From the NCBI RefSeq assembly GCF_001514065.1, contig NZ_KQ948432.1, positions 411,845-475,844 of the forward strand: 64,000 bases of DNA, written 5' to 3'. How positions within the stretch are numbered: the stretch's first letter is position 1; every line of letters begins with the position of its first letter. Shown piece after piece: positions 33,454 to 42,038 of the stretch. The notes beneath the pieces were generated by a model. It searched no databases. It was not told the DNA's origin and saw only the letters and a list, made by a program, of their open reading frames with translations. Source of the stretch: Streptomyces antibioticus. GTDB taxonomy: Bacteria > Actinomycetota > Actinomycetes > Streptomycetales > Streptomycetaceae. Position numbers and translations under genes: made by a program.

Positions 33454-36400
33454 ACCCCCGTATGCACATGCGCCGCCCAGCTCAACGGCCGTTCCGGCCA
33501 CCGCTTCCGCACCTGTCGTACGGCGTCCCACAGCGCCCGCGCTGCGGGCGGCGCCCCCGGCCCTGCGGCGGCGAGCCGGCCGTAGACCTGTGCGGCGATC
33601 TCCGCGGACGAGTCGTCGTCCACCCGCCACAGCGTGCCGATCACCTGGGAGAACCCGGCGAGTTGGAGCGAGCCCGCGAGATGCAGCGCCTCGTCGGGCA
33701 GCCGGGCGCCGCCGACGGCGGTCTCGCAGGCCGAGAGGTAGGCGAACTCGGCGGCGGGCAGGTGGAGTCGGGTGACGTCGAGGACGGACAGGGCCCCGTC
33801 AGGGAGCAACAGCCGTCCCTGCGAGGGCTGTTCGGGGTCCTGGACGCCATGGCAGGCGAAGTGCACCCAGGGGTGGGCGTGCAGCGCGTCCCGTACGGCA
33901 CCGGCTCGCACCTCCTGGCCCCGCCACAACGCGCCGCCGATCGACCGGTGGGCCAGCTCGGCCTCGCGCAGGGCGCCCGGCAGCGGGGCCTGTCCGTCCA
34001 GTTCCGGTACGGCGACGATCAGCGGCTCCCGGCCACCCGCGGGCGCCGCCCTCCCGCGCGCCCGCAGCAGGGCCGCGAGGCTCGGGGTGTACGAGGAGAC
34101 GACCCGGTCGGGAACGGCGCCCGCGGCGTGCAGGGGGAGGAAAGTGAGCGGACCGGAGGGGCACCACCACAGGCGGGGCGGCTCCGCGCCGGGCGGGGGT
34201 GGGCCGGTGATGCCGAGGGTGTCGAGGACCGGCTCGGCGACGGTGGTCCACAGCCACTCCAGGAGATCGGCGACGAACTGTTCGGCGAAGGCGCGGGCCA
34301 GTCCGGAGCGTCCGGCCGCGGCGACCGCCTGGAACAGCAACTCGCTGCGCTCTCTGACCTCTTGGTGGGTGAGGCCGGGCAGCGGGCAGACCTTGAGACC
34401 GCCGCGGTCGAGGAGCAGGGCGTGGCCGGTGCCTTCCTGGCCGACGGTGAGGACGACGACGGGGCCGTCGGCGCCCGCCGACATCAGACGCCCTGCCCCG
34501 GGCGGCCGCAGGAAGTCCTCGAAGCCGTCCCGGGCCCGGATCTCGTCGAGGGTCTCCTGCCACAGGCGGGCCAGCCGGTGGCGGCGGTCGGCGCCGGATG
34601 CGGAGAGGTCGTCGGTGGCCCGTTCCAGTTCCCCGCGCAACTCGGTGAAGCGCCGGCCCAGTTCGGGGTGCGTGGCGGTCAGTTCATCGGCGTCGGTGCG
34701 CAGTTCCAGGGCCTGTGCGGCGAGCACACCGCGGCCGGCCTCCAGCAGCTCCAGGGCGTCGTACGGTCTGTCGGCGGCCAGCGCGACCTTCGCGGCGAAC
34801 GACCCCAACTCGGTGTTGCTGAGGCTCTGTTCGTGGTCGGAGCGGTCGCCGCCGCGCCACACCACCAGGGGCAGCATGTCCACCGCGTCCCGCACCGCGG
34901 CCAGCGCCCGCTCCGCGTCCCCGACCGCGTGCGCCACGCCCGCCAGCCGCAGCGCGGCGGCGGCGCGGACGCCGGGAGGCACCGCCGGGTCGGCGGCGAG
35001 TTCGGTGTTGACGGCGAGGGCCTGGTCGCGGATCTCGTCGTAGCCGCCGTCCGCCTCGGAGATGTCCCGCAGCACCCACGACAGGGCACCGAGCACGCCG
35101 CCGCGCAGCGGATGCCCGCAGGGCATGAGGCGCACGCTCTTGAGGGCGGCCGCGAGCGCGATGTCGAGATCCTCGCGGTCCCCGGCACGGCGGTGGCGCT
35201 GGCGCAGCGCGTGCGCCAGGTTGCCGTACAGGGCGGCGCGGCGCAGCGGGTCGGCGGGCGGGTTCGCGAGGGACCGCTCGAAGTGGTCGACGGCGGCCTG
35301 GGCGACCTCGGCGTCGCTGCCGGGCACGCTGACGCGGGCGAGCAGCAGGCTGCCCTGCGCGGACTCCAGATGGTGCCGCGCGTGATGGCCGGGCCGCAGG
35401 CCGGCGAGGGCGCGCCGCACCAGTTTCCGGGCCCGTTCCAGTTCGGCCCGGTCCCTGGTCCGGCGGGCGTACTCGATCATCAGAGCGGTCACATTGCCGA
35501 GGACGACCGGGGTCTCCGCCTCGAACTTCGGCAGGCCCTCGACCATGTCCTCGGCCACGTCGATGGCCTCGCGCAGGGCGGCGAGGTGCCCGGTGCGGGT
35601 GTGCCGCTCAGTGAGGACCATGATCAGGCTGCCGCGCAGGGTCATCAGGTCCTCGGTGTCCACGTGCGCGCCGGACAGGGTGTCGAAGGCCTGGCGGCAG
35701 CAGTCCACGGCCTCGTCGAGCACGGCCAGGTCGTAGCCGAACCGGTAGCGGTGCACCAGCACCGTGGCGAGCAGCGAGAGGGCGTGGGCCCGGTCCATGG
35801 CGGAGCGGGAGAGGGCCAGGGCCCGGCGGGCGGCCTCCTCGGCGGGGCCGAAGTCGGGATCGGTCCCGCCCTCGGTGCCGGCCAGCCGCAGCGCGCTCAG
35901 GCCGCGCAGGGCCGAGGGGGCGTCGGCGTGCGGGCCTTCCGGCGCGACGAGCGGGCTCACGACGGCCAGGGCCCGGACGATCACCTCCGCGTCGCCGGTC
36001 TCCCGGAACTCCTGCACCGCGGCGGTGCCGTACGAGCTCACGGCCTCGTCCGAGGCGTCCGGCCCCGTCAGGCCCTCCCCCATGAGGTCCAGCGCGCGGC
36101 GCCGGTCGGCGGTGTCGCCGCGCATCTGGTAGCGGTACTGGAGATGCCGGCCGAGATCTGCGGCGTAGCGCCGCGGCTGGGCGGCGTACAGCTTCTCGTA
36201 GACCTCGACGGCCTCCTGGAGGACGTCCAGGTCCCGGCGGCGGGCGAAACGCTGGGCGAGCAGGCCCGCGAAGATCGGCTCGTTCCCCTCCCGGCGGTCG
36301 GCGAAGAGCGGGTGCCGGAAGATCTCGCGCTGCAACTCCAGTCCTTCGTCGAGGAGTTCGACGTCCTTCAGCTCGTGGACGGTGGCGGTGACGAAGGCGC

Positions 36401-37145
36401 CCACGGCCGTCATCGCGTACGCGAGCCACTGCGGGCTCTCGGGGTCGAGTCCGGCGAGTTCGGTCCGCACGAGGGCGGGCACGCCCGCCATACCGGAGGC
36501 GTCCCGCAGGCGCGCGCAGCGCTCGGACAGCAGCCGGGCGAGTCCGACGGCCCATTCGGCGGCCGGGTCGCGCGGCGTCCGCAGGTCGTAGGCCGCGCGA
36601 GCGTGGGCGATCGCCGTGTCCTGGTCGCCGGGATCCCCGGATGCCTTGAACCGCAGCTCCGCGATGCCCGAGACGAACATGAGCAGCCGGGGCCGGCGCG
36701 GGTCGTCGGCGGCCGAGCCGTTCAGACAGCGGGTGCCACAGAGCAGGGCGGCGTCCACGCACCAGCGGCGCAGATGGTGCGGAGTGCCCTCGTCCTGAGC
36801 GAGCTGGAAGAAGCGGACGGCCATCTGAGCCGCCGAGTTCACGTCGACGACGCCGAGAGGTGCCGTCGGGTCGATCAGCGGGCGCAGTGCGGCGGGCGTG
36901 GCCACGGGGTTCGTGCGGTGCCAGCGGGCCATGGCGAGGATGATCACCGCCGTCTCGGGCGGGTTCTCGTCGCCGCGGGACGCACGCCCGACGGCGAGCA
37001 ACAGGGCCGCGGCGCCTCGCAGTTGGTCAGCACTCGACGGGGGTAACGGCACGCCGTCACGGAACGCGGGCCAGACGGCGGCCAGTTCGTCGCCGTGCCG
37101 CTCGAGAAGTGCCCGCAGCTCCCGCCCGCTCCACCAGCCGACCAT
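33450..37145 (-). CDS. TPR-CHAT caspase-like protease
   Basis: A 1231-residue protein. Residues about 40-880 are Ala/Leu/Arg-rich helical hairpins consistent with TPR-like repeats (for example AVEVYEKLYAAQPRRYAADL; AALREAIDVAEDMVEGL; ALRQRHRRAGDREDLDIALA). The last 280 residues are a CHAT domain: LWWCPSGPLTFLPLHAAG, SYTPSLAALL, catalytic His near 1099 in VHFACHG and catalytic Cys near 1140 in AYLSACETAVG, then GFSQVIGTLWRVDD. Both active-site residues are intact. CHAT proteases act in conflict and regulated cell-death systems by cutting partner proteins. ATG 37145 has GGGGGAGA upstream and lies 19 bases after a long palindrome. The downstream genes are coupled. Confidence 0.9.
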   Translation of the reverse strand: MVGWWSGRELRALLERHGDELAAVWPAFRDGVPLPPSSADQLRGAAALLLAVGRASRGDENPPETAVIILAMARWHRTNPVATPAALRPLIDPTAPLGVVDVNSAAQMAVRFFQLAQDEGTPHHLRRWCVDAALLCGTRCLNGSAADDPRRPRLLMFVSGIAELRFKASGDPGDQDTAIAHARAAYDLRTPRDPAAEWAVGLARLLSERCARLRDASGMAGVPALVRTELAGLDPESPQWLAYAMTAVGAFVTATVHELKDVELLDEGLELQREIFRHPLFADRREGNEPIFAGLLAQRFARRRDLDVLQEAVEVYEKLYAAQPRRYAADLGRHLQYRYQMRGDTADRRRALDLMGEGLTGPDASDEAVSSYGTAAVQEFRETGDAEVIVRALAVVSPLVAPEGPHADAPSALRGLSALRLAGTEGGTDPDFGPAEEAARRALALSRSAMDRAHALSLLATVLVHRYRFGYDLAVLDEAVDCCRQAFDTLSGAHVDTEDLMTLRGSLIMVLTERHTRTGHLAALREAIDVAEDMVEGLPKFEAETPVVLGNVTALMIEYARRTRDRAELERARKLVRRALAGLRPGHHARHHLESAQGSLLLARVSVPGSDAEVAQAAVDHFERSLANPPADPLRRAALYGNLAHALRQRHRRAGDREDLDIALAAALKSVRLMPCGHPLRGGVLGALSWVLRDISEADGGYDEIRDQALAVNTELAADPAVPPGVRAAAALRLAGVAHAVGDAERALAAVRDAVDMLPLVVWRGGDRSDHEQSLSNTELGSFAAKVALAADRPYDALELLEAGRGVLAAQALELRTDADELTATHPELGRRFTELRGELERATDDLSASGADRRHRLARLWQETLDEIRARDGFEDFLRPPGAGRLMSAGADGPVVVLTVGQEGTGHALLLDRGGLKVCPLPGLTHQEVRERSELLFQAVAAAGRSGLARAFAEQFVADLLEWLWTTVAEPVLDTLGITGPPPPGAEPPRLWWCPSGPLTFLPLHAAGAVPDRVVSSYTPSLAALLRARGRAAPAGGREPLIVAVPELDGQAPLPGALREAELAHRSIGGALWRGQEVRAGAVRDALHAHPWVHFACHGVQDPEQPSQGRLLLPDGALSVLDVTRLHLPAAEFAYLSACETAVGGARLPDEALHLAGSLQLAGFSQVIGTLWRVDDDSSAEIAAQVYGRLAAAGPGAPPAARALWDAVRQVRKRWPERPLSWAAHVHTGV

Positions 37146-37164
37146 CCGGTCTCCCCCGTGACAT

Positions 37165-37201
37165 CCTCGACGCCGTCACGGTTACCGTGACGGCGTCGAG
37201 G
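37165..37201 (-). terminator. pfkA terminator / 37-bp palindrome upstream of the CHAT gene
   Basis: An 18-base arm beginning CCTCGACGCCGTC (37165-37182) is perfectly matched by 37184-37201 around a single T. As RNA it forms a very strong hairpin 34 bases past the pfkA stop on the minus strand. It ends only 19 bases before the CHAT start, so it might also act as an operator or a leader structure for that gene. Confidence 0.8.
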
Positions 37202-37235
37202 CCCAGAGGTCAATTCGCCTTGCGGGAAGAGCCGT

Positions 37236-38264
37236 TCAGCCGAAGAACACCCCGACCTCCGCGTACAGCTCCGGGTCGACCGTCTTCAGCTTGGCCGTGG
37301 CGTCCGAGATCGGTACGCGCACGATGTCGGTGCCGCGCAGCGCGACCATCTTGCCGAAGTCGCCGTCCCGTACGGCGTCGATGGCGTGCAGGCCGAAGCG
37401 GGTGGCGAGCCAGCGGTCGAAGGCGCTGGGGGTGCCGCCGCGCTGGATGTGCCCGAGCACGGTCGTCCGGGCCTCCTTGCCGGTCCGCTTCTCGATCTCC
37501 TTGCCGAGCCATTCGCCGACCCCGGACAGCCGGACGTGCCCGAAGGAGTCCAGCGACCCGTCCTTGAGGACCACGTCGCCGTCCTTCGGCATGGCCCCCT
37601 CGGCGACGACGACGATCGGGGCGTACGAGGCCTTGAAGCGGGAGGTGATCCAGGCGCACACCTGGTCGAGGTCGAAGCGCTGCTCGGGGATGAGGATGAC
37701 GTTGGCGCCGCCGGCGAGGCCGGAGTGCAGGGCGATCCAGCCGGCGTGCCGGCCCATCACCTCGCAGACCAGGACCCGCATATGGGACTCGGCGGTGGTG
37801 TGCAGCCGGTCGATGGCCTCGGTGGCGATGCCGACCGCGGTGTCGAAGCCGAAGGTGTAGTCGGTGGCGGACAGGTCGTTGTCGATGGTCTTCGGTACGC
37901 CGACGACGGAGACGCCGTACTCGTCGGTGAGCCGCGCTGCCACACCCAGGGTGTCCTCGCCGCCGATCGCGATCAGCGCGTCGACCTCCAGCTTGGCGAG
38001 GTTCTCCTTGATGCGGCGGATGCCGTTCTCCTGCTTCAGGGGGTTCGTCCGCGAGGAGCCGAGGATGGTGCCGCCGCGGGGCAGGATGCCGCGCACCGCG
38101 GGGATGTCGAGGCGGACGGTGTCGCCCTCCAAGGGCCCGCGCCAGCCGTCCCGGAAGCCGACGAAGTCATAGCCGTACTCCTGCACGCCCTTGCGGACGA
38201 TGCCCCGGATGACGGCGTTGAGCCCGGGGCAGTCGCCGCCTCCGGTCAGTACTCCGACCCGCAT
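37236..38264 (-). CDS. pfkA: 6-phosphofructokinase
   Basis: A 342-residue group III PfkA. Landmarks: MRVGVLTGGGDCPGLNAVIR, VPKTIDNDLSATDYTFGFDTAVG region (IDND catalytic loop), CEVMGRHAGWIA, and LGHIQRGGTPSAFDRWLATR. The phosphoryl-donor loop reads GGEDTLG; an Asp at this place occurs in pyrophosphate-dependent enzymes, yet Streptomyces and Amycolatopsis homologues with the same loop include both ATP- and PPi-dependent members, so the donor cannot be fixed. ATG 38264 has AGGGA upstream. It commits glucose-derived hexose phosphate to glycolysis, matching glkA nearby. Confidence 0.94.
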   Translation of the reverse strand: MRVGVLTGGGDCPGLNAVIRGIVRKGVQEYGYDFVGFRDGWRGPLEGDTVRLDIPAVRGILPRGGTILGSSRTNPLKQENGIRRIKENLAKLEVDALIAIGGEDTLGVAARLTDEYGVSVVGVPKTIDNDLSATDYTFGFDTAVGIATEAIDRLHTTAESHMRVLVCEVMGRHAGWIALHSGLAGGANVILIPEQRFDLDQVCAWITSRFKASYAPIVVVAEGAMPKDGDVVLKDGSLDSFGHVRLSGVGEWLGKEIEKRTGKEARTTVLGHIQRGGTPSAFDRWLATRFGLHAIDAVRDGDFGKMVALRGTDIVRVPISDATAKLKTVDPELYAEVGVFFG

Positions 38265-38365
38265 GGAAATGTCCCTTCGCCGCGGTTGCCTGGTGAAGGC
38301 CACGCTAATGGTGATCCAGGTCACACAGGGATGGGCGGGAAGGGCAATTCCGGTGAATCAGCGGG

Positions 38366-38397
38366 CGGTTGGTTTACTCGTCGGTTGGTTCACTCGT
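38366..38397. repeat. 16-bp tandem duplication between pfkA and macR
   Basis: CGGTTGGTTTACTCGT (38366-38381) is followed directly by CGGTTGGTTCACTCGT (38382-38397), 15 of 16 identical, then another CGG. It lies in the pfkA upstream region, before the hairpin at 38395-38411. Confidence 0.7.
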
Positions 38398-38411
38398 CGG
38401 CAAAACCGACG
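38395..38411 (-). terminator. short hairpin after the macR-like gene
   Basis: CGTCGG (38395-38400) and CCGACG (38406-38411) pair around CAAAA, 7 bases after the response regulator stop codon. It is a weak terminator at best. Confidence 0.45.
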
Positions 38412-38417
38412 GTCTGC

Positions 38418-39095
38418 CTACTCGTCGTCCAGGCCGCGCTCTATCGCGTACCTGACCAGCTCCACCCTGTTGTGCAGCTGGAGCTTGCCGAGGGTGTTCT
38501 GGACGTGGTTCTGGACCGTGCGGTGGGAGATGACCAGGCGCTCGGCGATCTGCTTGTAGCTCAGGCCCTTGGCGACGAGGCGCAGCACCTCGGTCTCACG
38601 GTCGGTGAGTTCGGGCGCCTTGGGCTGGTCGGCGTCGGCGGCGGGCGCGGGCTCGGAGGCGAGGCGGCGGTACTCGCCGAGGACGAGACCGGCGAGGCCC
38701 GGCGTGAACACCGGGTCGCCGACCGCCGTCCGGCGCACCGCGTCGAGCAGCTCCTCCGTGGACGCCGACTTCAGCAGATAGCCCGTCGCACCCGACTTCA
38801 CGGCCTCCAGGACGTCGGCGTGCTCGCCGCTGGCGGACAGCACCAGGACCCGCAACGCCGGGTTGTGGCCGACGAGTTCCTTGCAGACCTGGACGCCGGG
38901 CTTGAGCGGCAGGTTCAGGTCGAGCACGAGCACATCGGGCCCGGCCGCCTTGGCCCGGCGCACCGCCTGGTCGCCGTCGCCCGCGGTGGCCACCACCTCG
39001 AAGCCGGACTCGCCCAGGTCGCGGGCGACCGCGTCGCGCCACATCGGGTGGTCGTCGACCACCATCACCTTGATCGGGCCCTGCTGCTCACTCAT
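38418..39095 (-). CDS. macR: MacR-like NarL/LuxR response regulator
   Basis: A 225-residue response regulator. The receiver domain (1-120) has the acidic pair in VMVVDDHPMW, phosphoacceptor Asp in VLVLDLNLP and the Lys in GYLLKSAS. The LuxR-type HTH (LTDRETEVLRLVAKGLSYKQ, then SHRTVQNHVQNTLGKL) occupies residues 160-220. Its start overlaps the kinase stop as ATGA. Its place between pfkA and a sensor kinase matches MacR of S. coelicolor, described as a regulator of morphogenesis and actinorhodin production through membrane-protein genes. Orthology is inferred from position and domains. Confidence 0.87.
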   Translation of the reverse strand: MSEQQGPIKVMVVDDHPMWRDAVARDLGESGFEVVATAGDGDQAVRRAKAAGPDVLVLDLNLPLKPGVQVCKELVGHNPALRVLVLSASGEHADVLEAVKSGATGYLLKSASTEELLDAVRRTAVGDPVFTPGLAGLVLGEYRRLASEPAPAADADQPKAPELTDRETEVLRLVAKGLSYKQIAERLVISHRTVQNHVQNTLGKLQLHNRVELVRYAIERGLDDE

Positions 39096-40306
39096 CGCTG
39101 TCCTGCCTTCCCCCGTGAAGCCTTCGGTACCTTCAGTTCGACCTCCGTGCCCTGCCCGGGCACCGAGATCAGCTCGGCGCTGCCGCCGAGGTCGCGCAGC
39201 CGGCCCCGGATCGACAGGGCCACCCCCAACCGCCCCTCACCCTCGGCCTGGGCGAGCCGCCCCTCCGGGATGCCGGGCCCGTCGTCCCGTACGGTCACGA
39301 TCACCTCGCCGGGCTCGTCCTCGACCAGGATCCACGCGCGCGCCTGCTCCCCCGCGTGCTTGCGTACGTTGTCCAGCGTGGCCCCCACCGCGGCGGCCAG
39401 CTCCCGCGCGGCGGCCGGGGGCAGCTCCACCGGGGCACCGGGCTCGGCGAAGCTGACCTTGGCGGCGGCGAACGGGGCGAGCAGCGCGCGGAGATCGACG
39501 GGACCCTCGGGCTCCGGCTCGTCGACGGCCCGTACGACCGCGCCCTGGGTCACGTCCTCGGACACCCAGGAGACCCGTGTCAGGCCGCCGGAGACCAGGG
39601 TGCGCAGCGCCACCTCCTGCTCGCCCGCCATCCGGCCCAGCTCCGCCGCCTCGCCGCCGAGGACGGCGCCGCGCCGCTGCACCATGGCCAGCACCTGGAG
39701 CACGCCGTCGTGGATGTCCCGGGCCAGCCGCTCCCGCTCCCGGGTCGCCGCCTCGATCTCCAGGGCGCGGGCGAGGGTGCGCTCGGAGGCGCGGGCGACC
39801 TCGACGACGTAGCCGATGGCGATGGAGGCGACCCAGACCAGGATCACGTTGTGGACGGTGTCCCGGGCGGGGGCGCCGCGCTCGATGATGTTGGCGACGG
39901 CGACCGGCGTGGAGGCGAACGCCGCCCAGCGCCAGCCGCCCTTGATGGCGAACGCGAGGACCGCGCCGGCCGTCCATATCGACGGCAGTGTGGGGCCGCC
40001 GTTGTCGATGTGCGCGTCGTTGACGACCAGCGGGGTGAGCACGATGCCGGTGAGGGCGACGGTCAGGTCCGCGGCGAGGAAGCGCTTGGTGCAGGCCGCC
40101 TCGTTCTGGACGCGGGGCAGCGTGGCGAGCGTCCATCCGCACAGGACGACGTAGTAGCCGATGGCGATGCCCGGGCGGTCGTAGTCGTCGTACTGCGTGG
40201 CGAACAGGCCGACCGCGTACAGCATGGTCAGCACCCGGTAGCCGGTCAGCGCACGCCACAGCGGCAGTTCGACCGACATCTTCATGACACGCTCACGCCT
40301 GGTCAT
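39092..40306 (-). CDS. macS: MacS-like sensor histidine kinase
   Basis: A 404-residue NarX/DesK-class histidine kinase. Four or five membrane helices fill residues 15-165 (for example GYYVVLCGWTLATL; DLTVALTGIVLTPLVV; VHNVILVWVASIAIGYVV). The dimerisation helix holds the phospho-His in ERLARDIHDGVLQVLAMVQR. The ATPase part has ATLDNVRKHAGEQA (N box), VRDDGPGIPEG and LGVALSIRGRLRDLGG. It should phosphorylate the adjacent response regulator. ATG 40306 is chosen with GGGGG upstream; GTG 40315 and ATG 40285 are possible. Confidence 0.87.
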   Translation of the reverse strand: MTRRERVMKMSVELPLWRALTGYRVLTMLYAVGLFATQYDDYDRPGIAIGYYVVLCGWTLATLPRVQNEAACTKRFLAADLTVALTGIVLTPLVVNDAHIDNGGPTLPSIWTAGAVLAFAIKGGWRWAAFASTPVAVANIIERGAPARDTVHNVILVWVASIAIGYVVEVARASERTLARALEIEAATRERERLARDIHDGVLQVLAMVQRRGAVLGGEAAELGRMAGEQEVALRTLVSGGLTRVSWVSEDVTQGAVVRAVDEPEPEGPVDLRALLAPFAAAKVSFAEPGAPVELPPAAARELAAAVGATLDNVRKHAGEQARAWILVEDEPGEVIVTVRDDGPGIPEGRLAQAEGEGRLGVALSIRGRLRDLGGSAELISVPGQGTEVELKVPKASRGKAGQR

Positions 40307-40339
40307 GTCCCCCACCCCACCCTGCCCCCGCGCCCCATC

Positions 40340-41101
40340 TCAGGACTCGGCGCGTTCCTTCTCAGCCTGCGCGAGGGCGGCCTTGGCCGCCTTCTCCGCT
40401 TCCTTCTCGGCCTTGGCGGCCTCCGCGATCTGCCGCTTGGCGGCGGTCGCGTAGATGTCGACGTACTCCTGGCCGGAGAGCTTCATGATCTCGTACATGA
40501 CCTCGTCGGTGACCGCGCGGAGCACGAACCGGTCATGCTCCATGCCGTGGTACCGGCTGAAGTCCAGCGGCTTGCCGATGCGGATGCCCGGCCGCATGAT
40601 CTTGGGCATCACCTTGCCCGGCGGCTGGATCTTCTCCGTGTCGATCATGGCGACCGGGATGACCGGCGCGCCGCTGGCGAGCGCCACGCGCGCGAGGCCG
40701 CCCGGCTTGCCCCGGTAGAGGCGGCCGTCGGGCGAGCGGGTGCCCTCCGGGTAGATCCCGAACAGCTCACCGCGCTCCAGGACCTCGATGCCGCTCTTGA
40801 TGGCCGCCTCGCCCGCGCCGCGCGCACCGGAGCGGTCCACGGGGAGCTGGCCGACGCCCTTGAAGAAGGCGGCCGTCAGACGGCCCTTCACACCGGGCGT
40901 GGTGAAGTACTCGGCCTTCGCGATGAAGGTGACCTTGCGGTCGAGGACCGCGGGCAGGAAGAAGGAGTCCGAGAAGGAGAGGTGGTTGCTCGCCAGGATC
41001 GCGGGGCCCTCGGCCGGGATGTTCTCGGCGCCCTCCACCCAGGGCCTGAAGGCGACCTTCAGCGGCCCTCCGATGGCGACCTTCATCGTTCCGTACAACA
41101 A
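40340..41101 (-). CDS. 1-acylglycerol-3-phosphate O-acyltransferase (PlsC family)
   Basis: A 253-residue membrane-associated acyltransferase that makes phosphatidic acid. The catalytic block I is SNHLSFSDSFFLP (NHxxxxD), block II KVTFIAKAEYF, block III GIYPEGTRSPDGRLYRGKPG and block IV VIPVAMIDTE. The tail is an Ala/Lys/Glu-rich coiled stretch (EAAKAEKEAEKAAKAALAQAEKE, landmark only). TTG 41101 is preferred because AGGAGG lies exactly 7 bases before it; ATG 41086 is an alternative. It matches Rv2182c in the mycobacterial block, where an envelope role is known for neighbouring genes. Confidence 0.9.
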   Translation of the reverse strand: MLYGTMKVAIGGPLKVAFRPWVEGAENIPAEGPAILASNHLSFSDSFFLPAVLDRKVTFIAKAEYFTTPGVKGRLTAAFFKGVGQLPVDRSGARGAGEAAIKSGIEVLERGELFGIYPEGTRSPDGRLYRGKPGGLARVALASGAPVIPVAMIDTEKIQPPGKVMPKIMRPGIRIGKPLDFSRYHGMEHDRFVLRAVTDEVMYEIMKLSGQEYVDIYATAAKRQIAEAAKAEKEAEKAAKAALAQAEKERAES

Positions 41102-41210
41102 CCGAGTGCCTCCTGTGTCTGTCGATCAGACCTTAACCCGGAGCACCGTCAAAGGAGCCGACGACCCTGGTCGGTGTCAGTGCGGTCGCGTACGGTGAAG
41201 TACCTGCGCA

Positions 41211-41241
41211 CGACCCCATGAGCACGCAACCGACCCCATGA
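41211..41241 (+). repeat. duplicated CGACCCCATGA before the esterase gene
   Basis: CGACCCCATGA is present at 41211-41221 and 41231-41241, 20 bases apart. Both copies contain an ATG; only the second is in frame with the esterase. Confidence 0.6.
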
Positions 41242-41255
41242 ACAGGAGACCGAAG

Positions 41256-42038
41256 GTGCCGGTCCTCCCTGGAGCCGAGCCGTTCCGCCACGAGGGCGGG
41301 GAGACGGGTGTCCTCCTCTGCCACGGTTTCACCGGTTCCCCGCAGTCGCTGCGCCCCTGGGCGGAGCACCTCGCCGAGCGCGGCCTGACGGTGTCGCTGC
41401 CCCTGCTGCCGGGCCACGGCACTCGTTGGGAGGACATGCAGCTCACCGGCTGGCAGGACTGGTACGCCGAGGTGGACCGCGAGCTGCGCGCCCTCACCGA
41501 GCGCTGCTCCGACGTGTTCGTGGGCGGCCTGTCGATGGGCGGCGCGCTCGCCCTGCGCCTTGCGGCGAAGCACGGCGACGCGGTGCGCGGCGTGATCGTC
41601 GTCAACCCTGCGAACCGTATGCACGGCCTCGCGCCGTACGCCCTTCCGGTGGCCCGTCATCTCCTGCGGTCGACGCCGGGCATCGCCGACGACATCGCCA
41701 AGGAGGGCCGGCACGAACTGGGCTACGACCGGGTGCCACTGCACGCCGCGCACTCCCTGCGGGCCTTCTTCCGGCTGGTCGACGGCGAGTTGCCGCAGGT
41801 CACCCAGCCGCTGTTGCTGCTGCGCAGCGCCGAGGACCATGTCGTGCCGGCCGCCGACTCCGCGCGCGTGCTGAGCCGGGTGTCTTCGACGGACGTGACG
41901 GAGATCGTCCTGGAACAGAGCTATCACGTGGCGACGTTGGACCATGACGCGGAGCGGATCTTCGAGGAGAGCTCCGCGTTCATCGGCCGGCTCGCCGCCG
42001 GCTCCGGCAGCAAGGAAGGGACGGCCGTACGTGGCTGA
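41256..42038 (+). CDS. carboxylesterase-type alpha/beta hydrolase
   Basis: A 260-residue alpha/beta hydrolase resembling Est30-type carboxylesterases and monoacylglycerol lipases. The oxyanion motif is LLCHGFTGSPQS, the nucleophile elbow GGLSMGGALA (Ser near residue 95), acid Asp in LLLRSAEDHVVP and His in SYHVATLDHD. It is cytoplasmic. I choose GTG 41256 because AGGAG lies 7 bases upstream; ATG 41238 has no ribosome binding site. It is divergent from plsC, so a lipid-ester substrate is plausible but unproven. The next gene overlaps its end by 8 bases. Confidence 0.88.
   Translation: MPVLPGAEPFRHEGGETGVLLCHGFTGSPQSLRPWAEHLAERGLTVSLPLLPGHGTRWEDMQLTGWQDWYAEVDRELRALTERCSDVFVGGLSMGGALALRLAAKHGDAVRGVIVVNPANRMHGLAPYALPVARHLLRSTPGIADDIAKEGRHELGYDRVPLHAAHSLRAFFRLVDGELPQVTQPLLLLRSAEDHVVPAADSARVLSRVSSTDVTEIVLEQSYHVATLDHDAERIFEESSAFIGRLAAGSGSKEGTAVRG

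Noticed and set aside
33462-37046. Very long open frame (about 1194 codons) on the plus strand opposite the CHAT gene
   Set aside because: It is a GC-driven antisense frame: no domain-like motifs, Gly/Val/Arg/Gln-rich composition, and the minus strand holds clear CHAT catalytic motifs.
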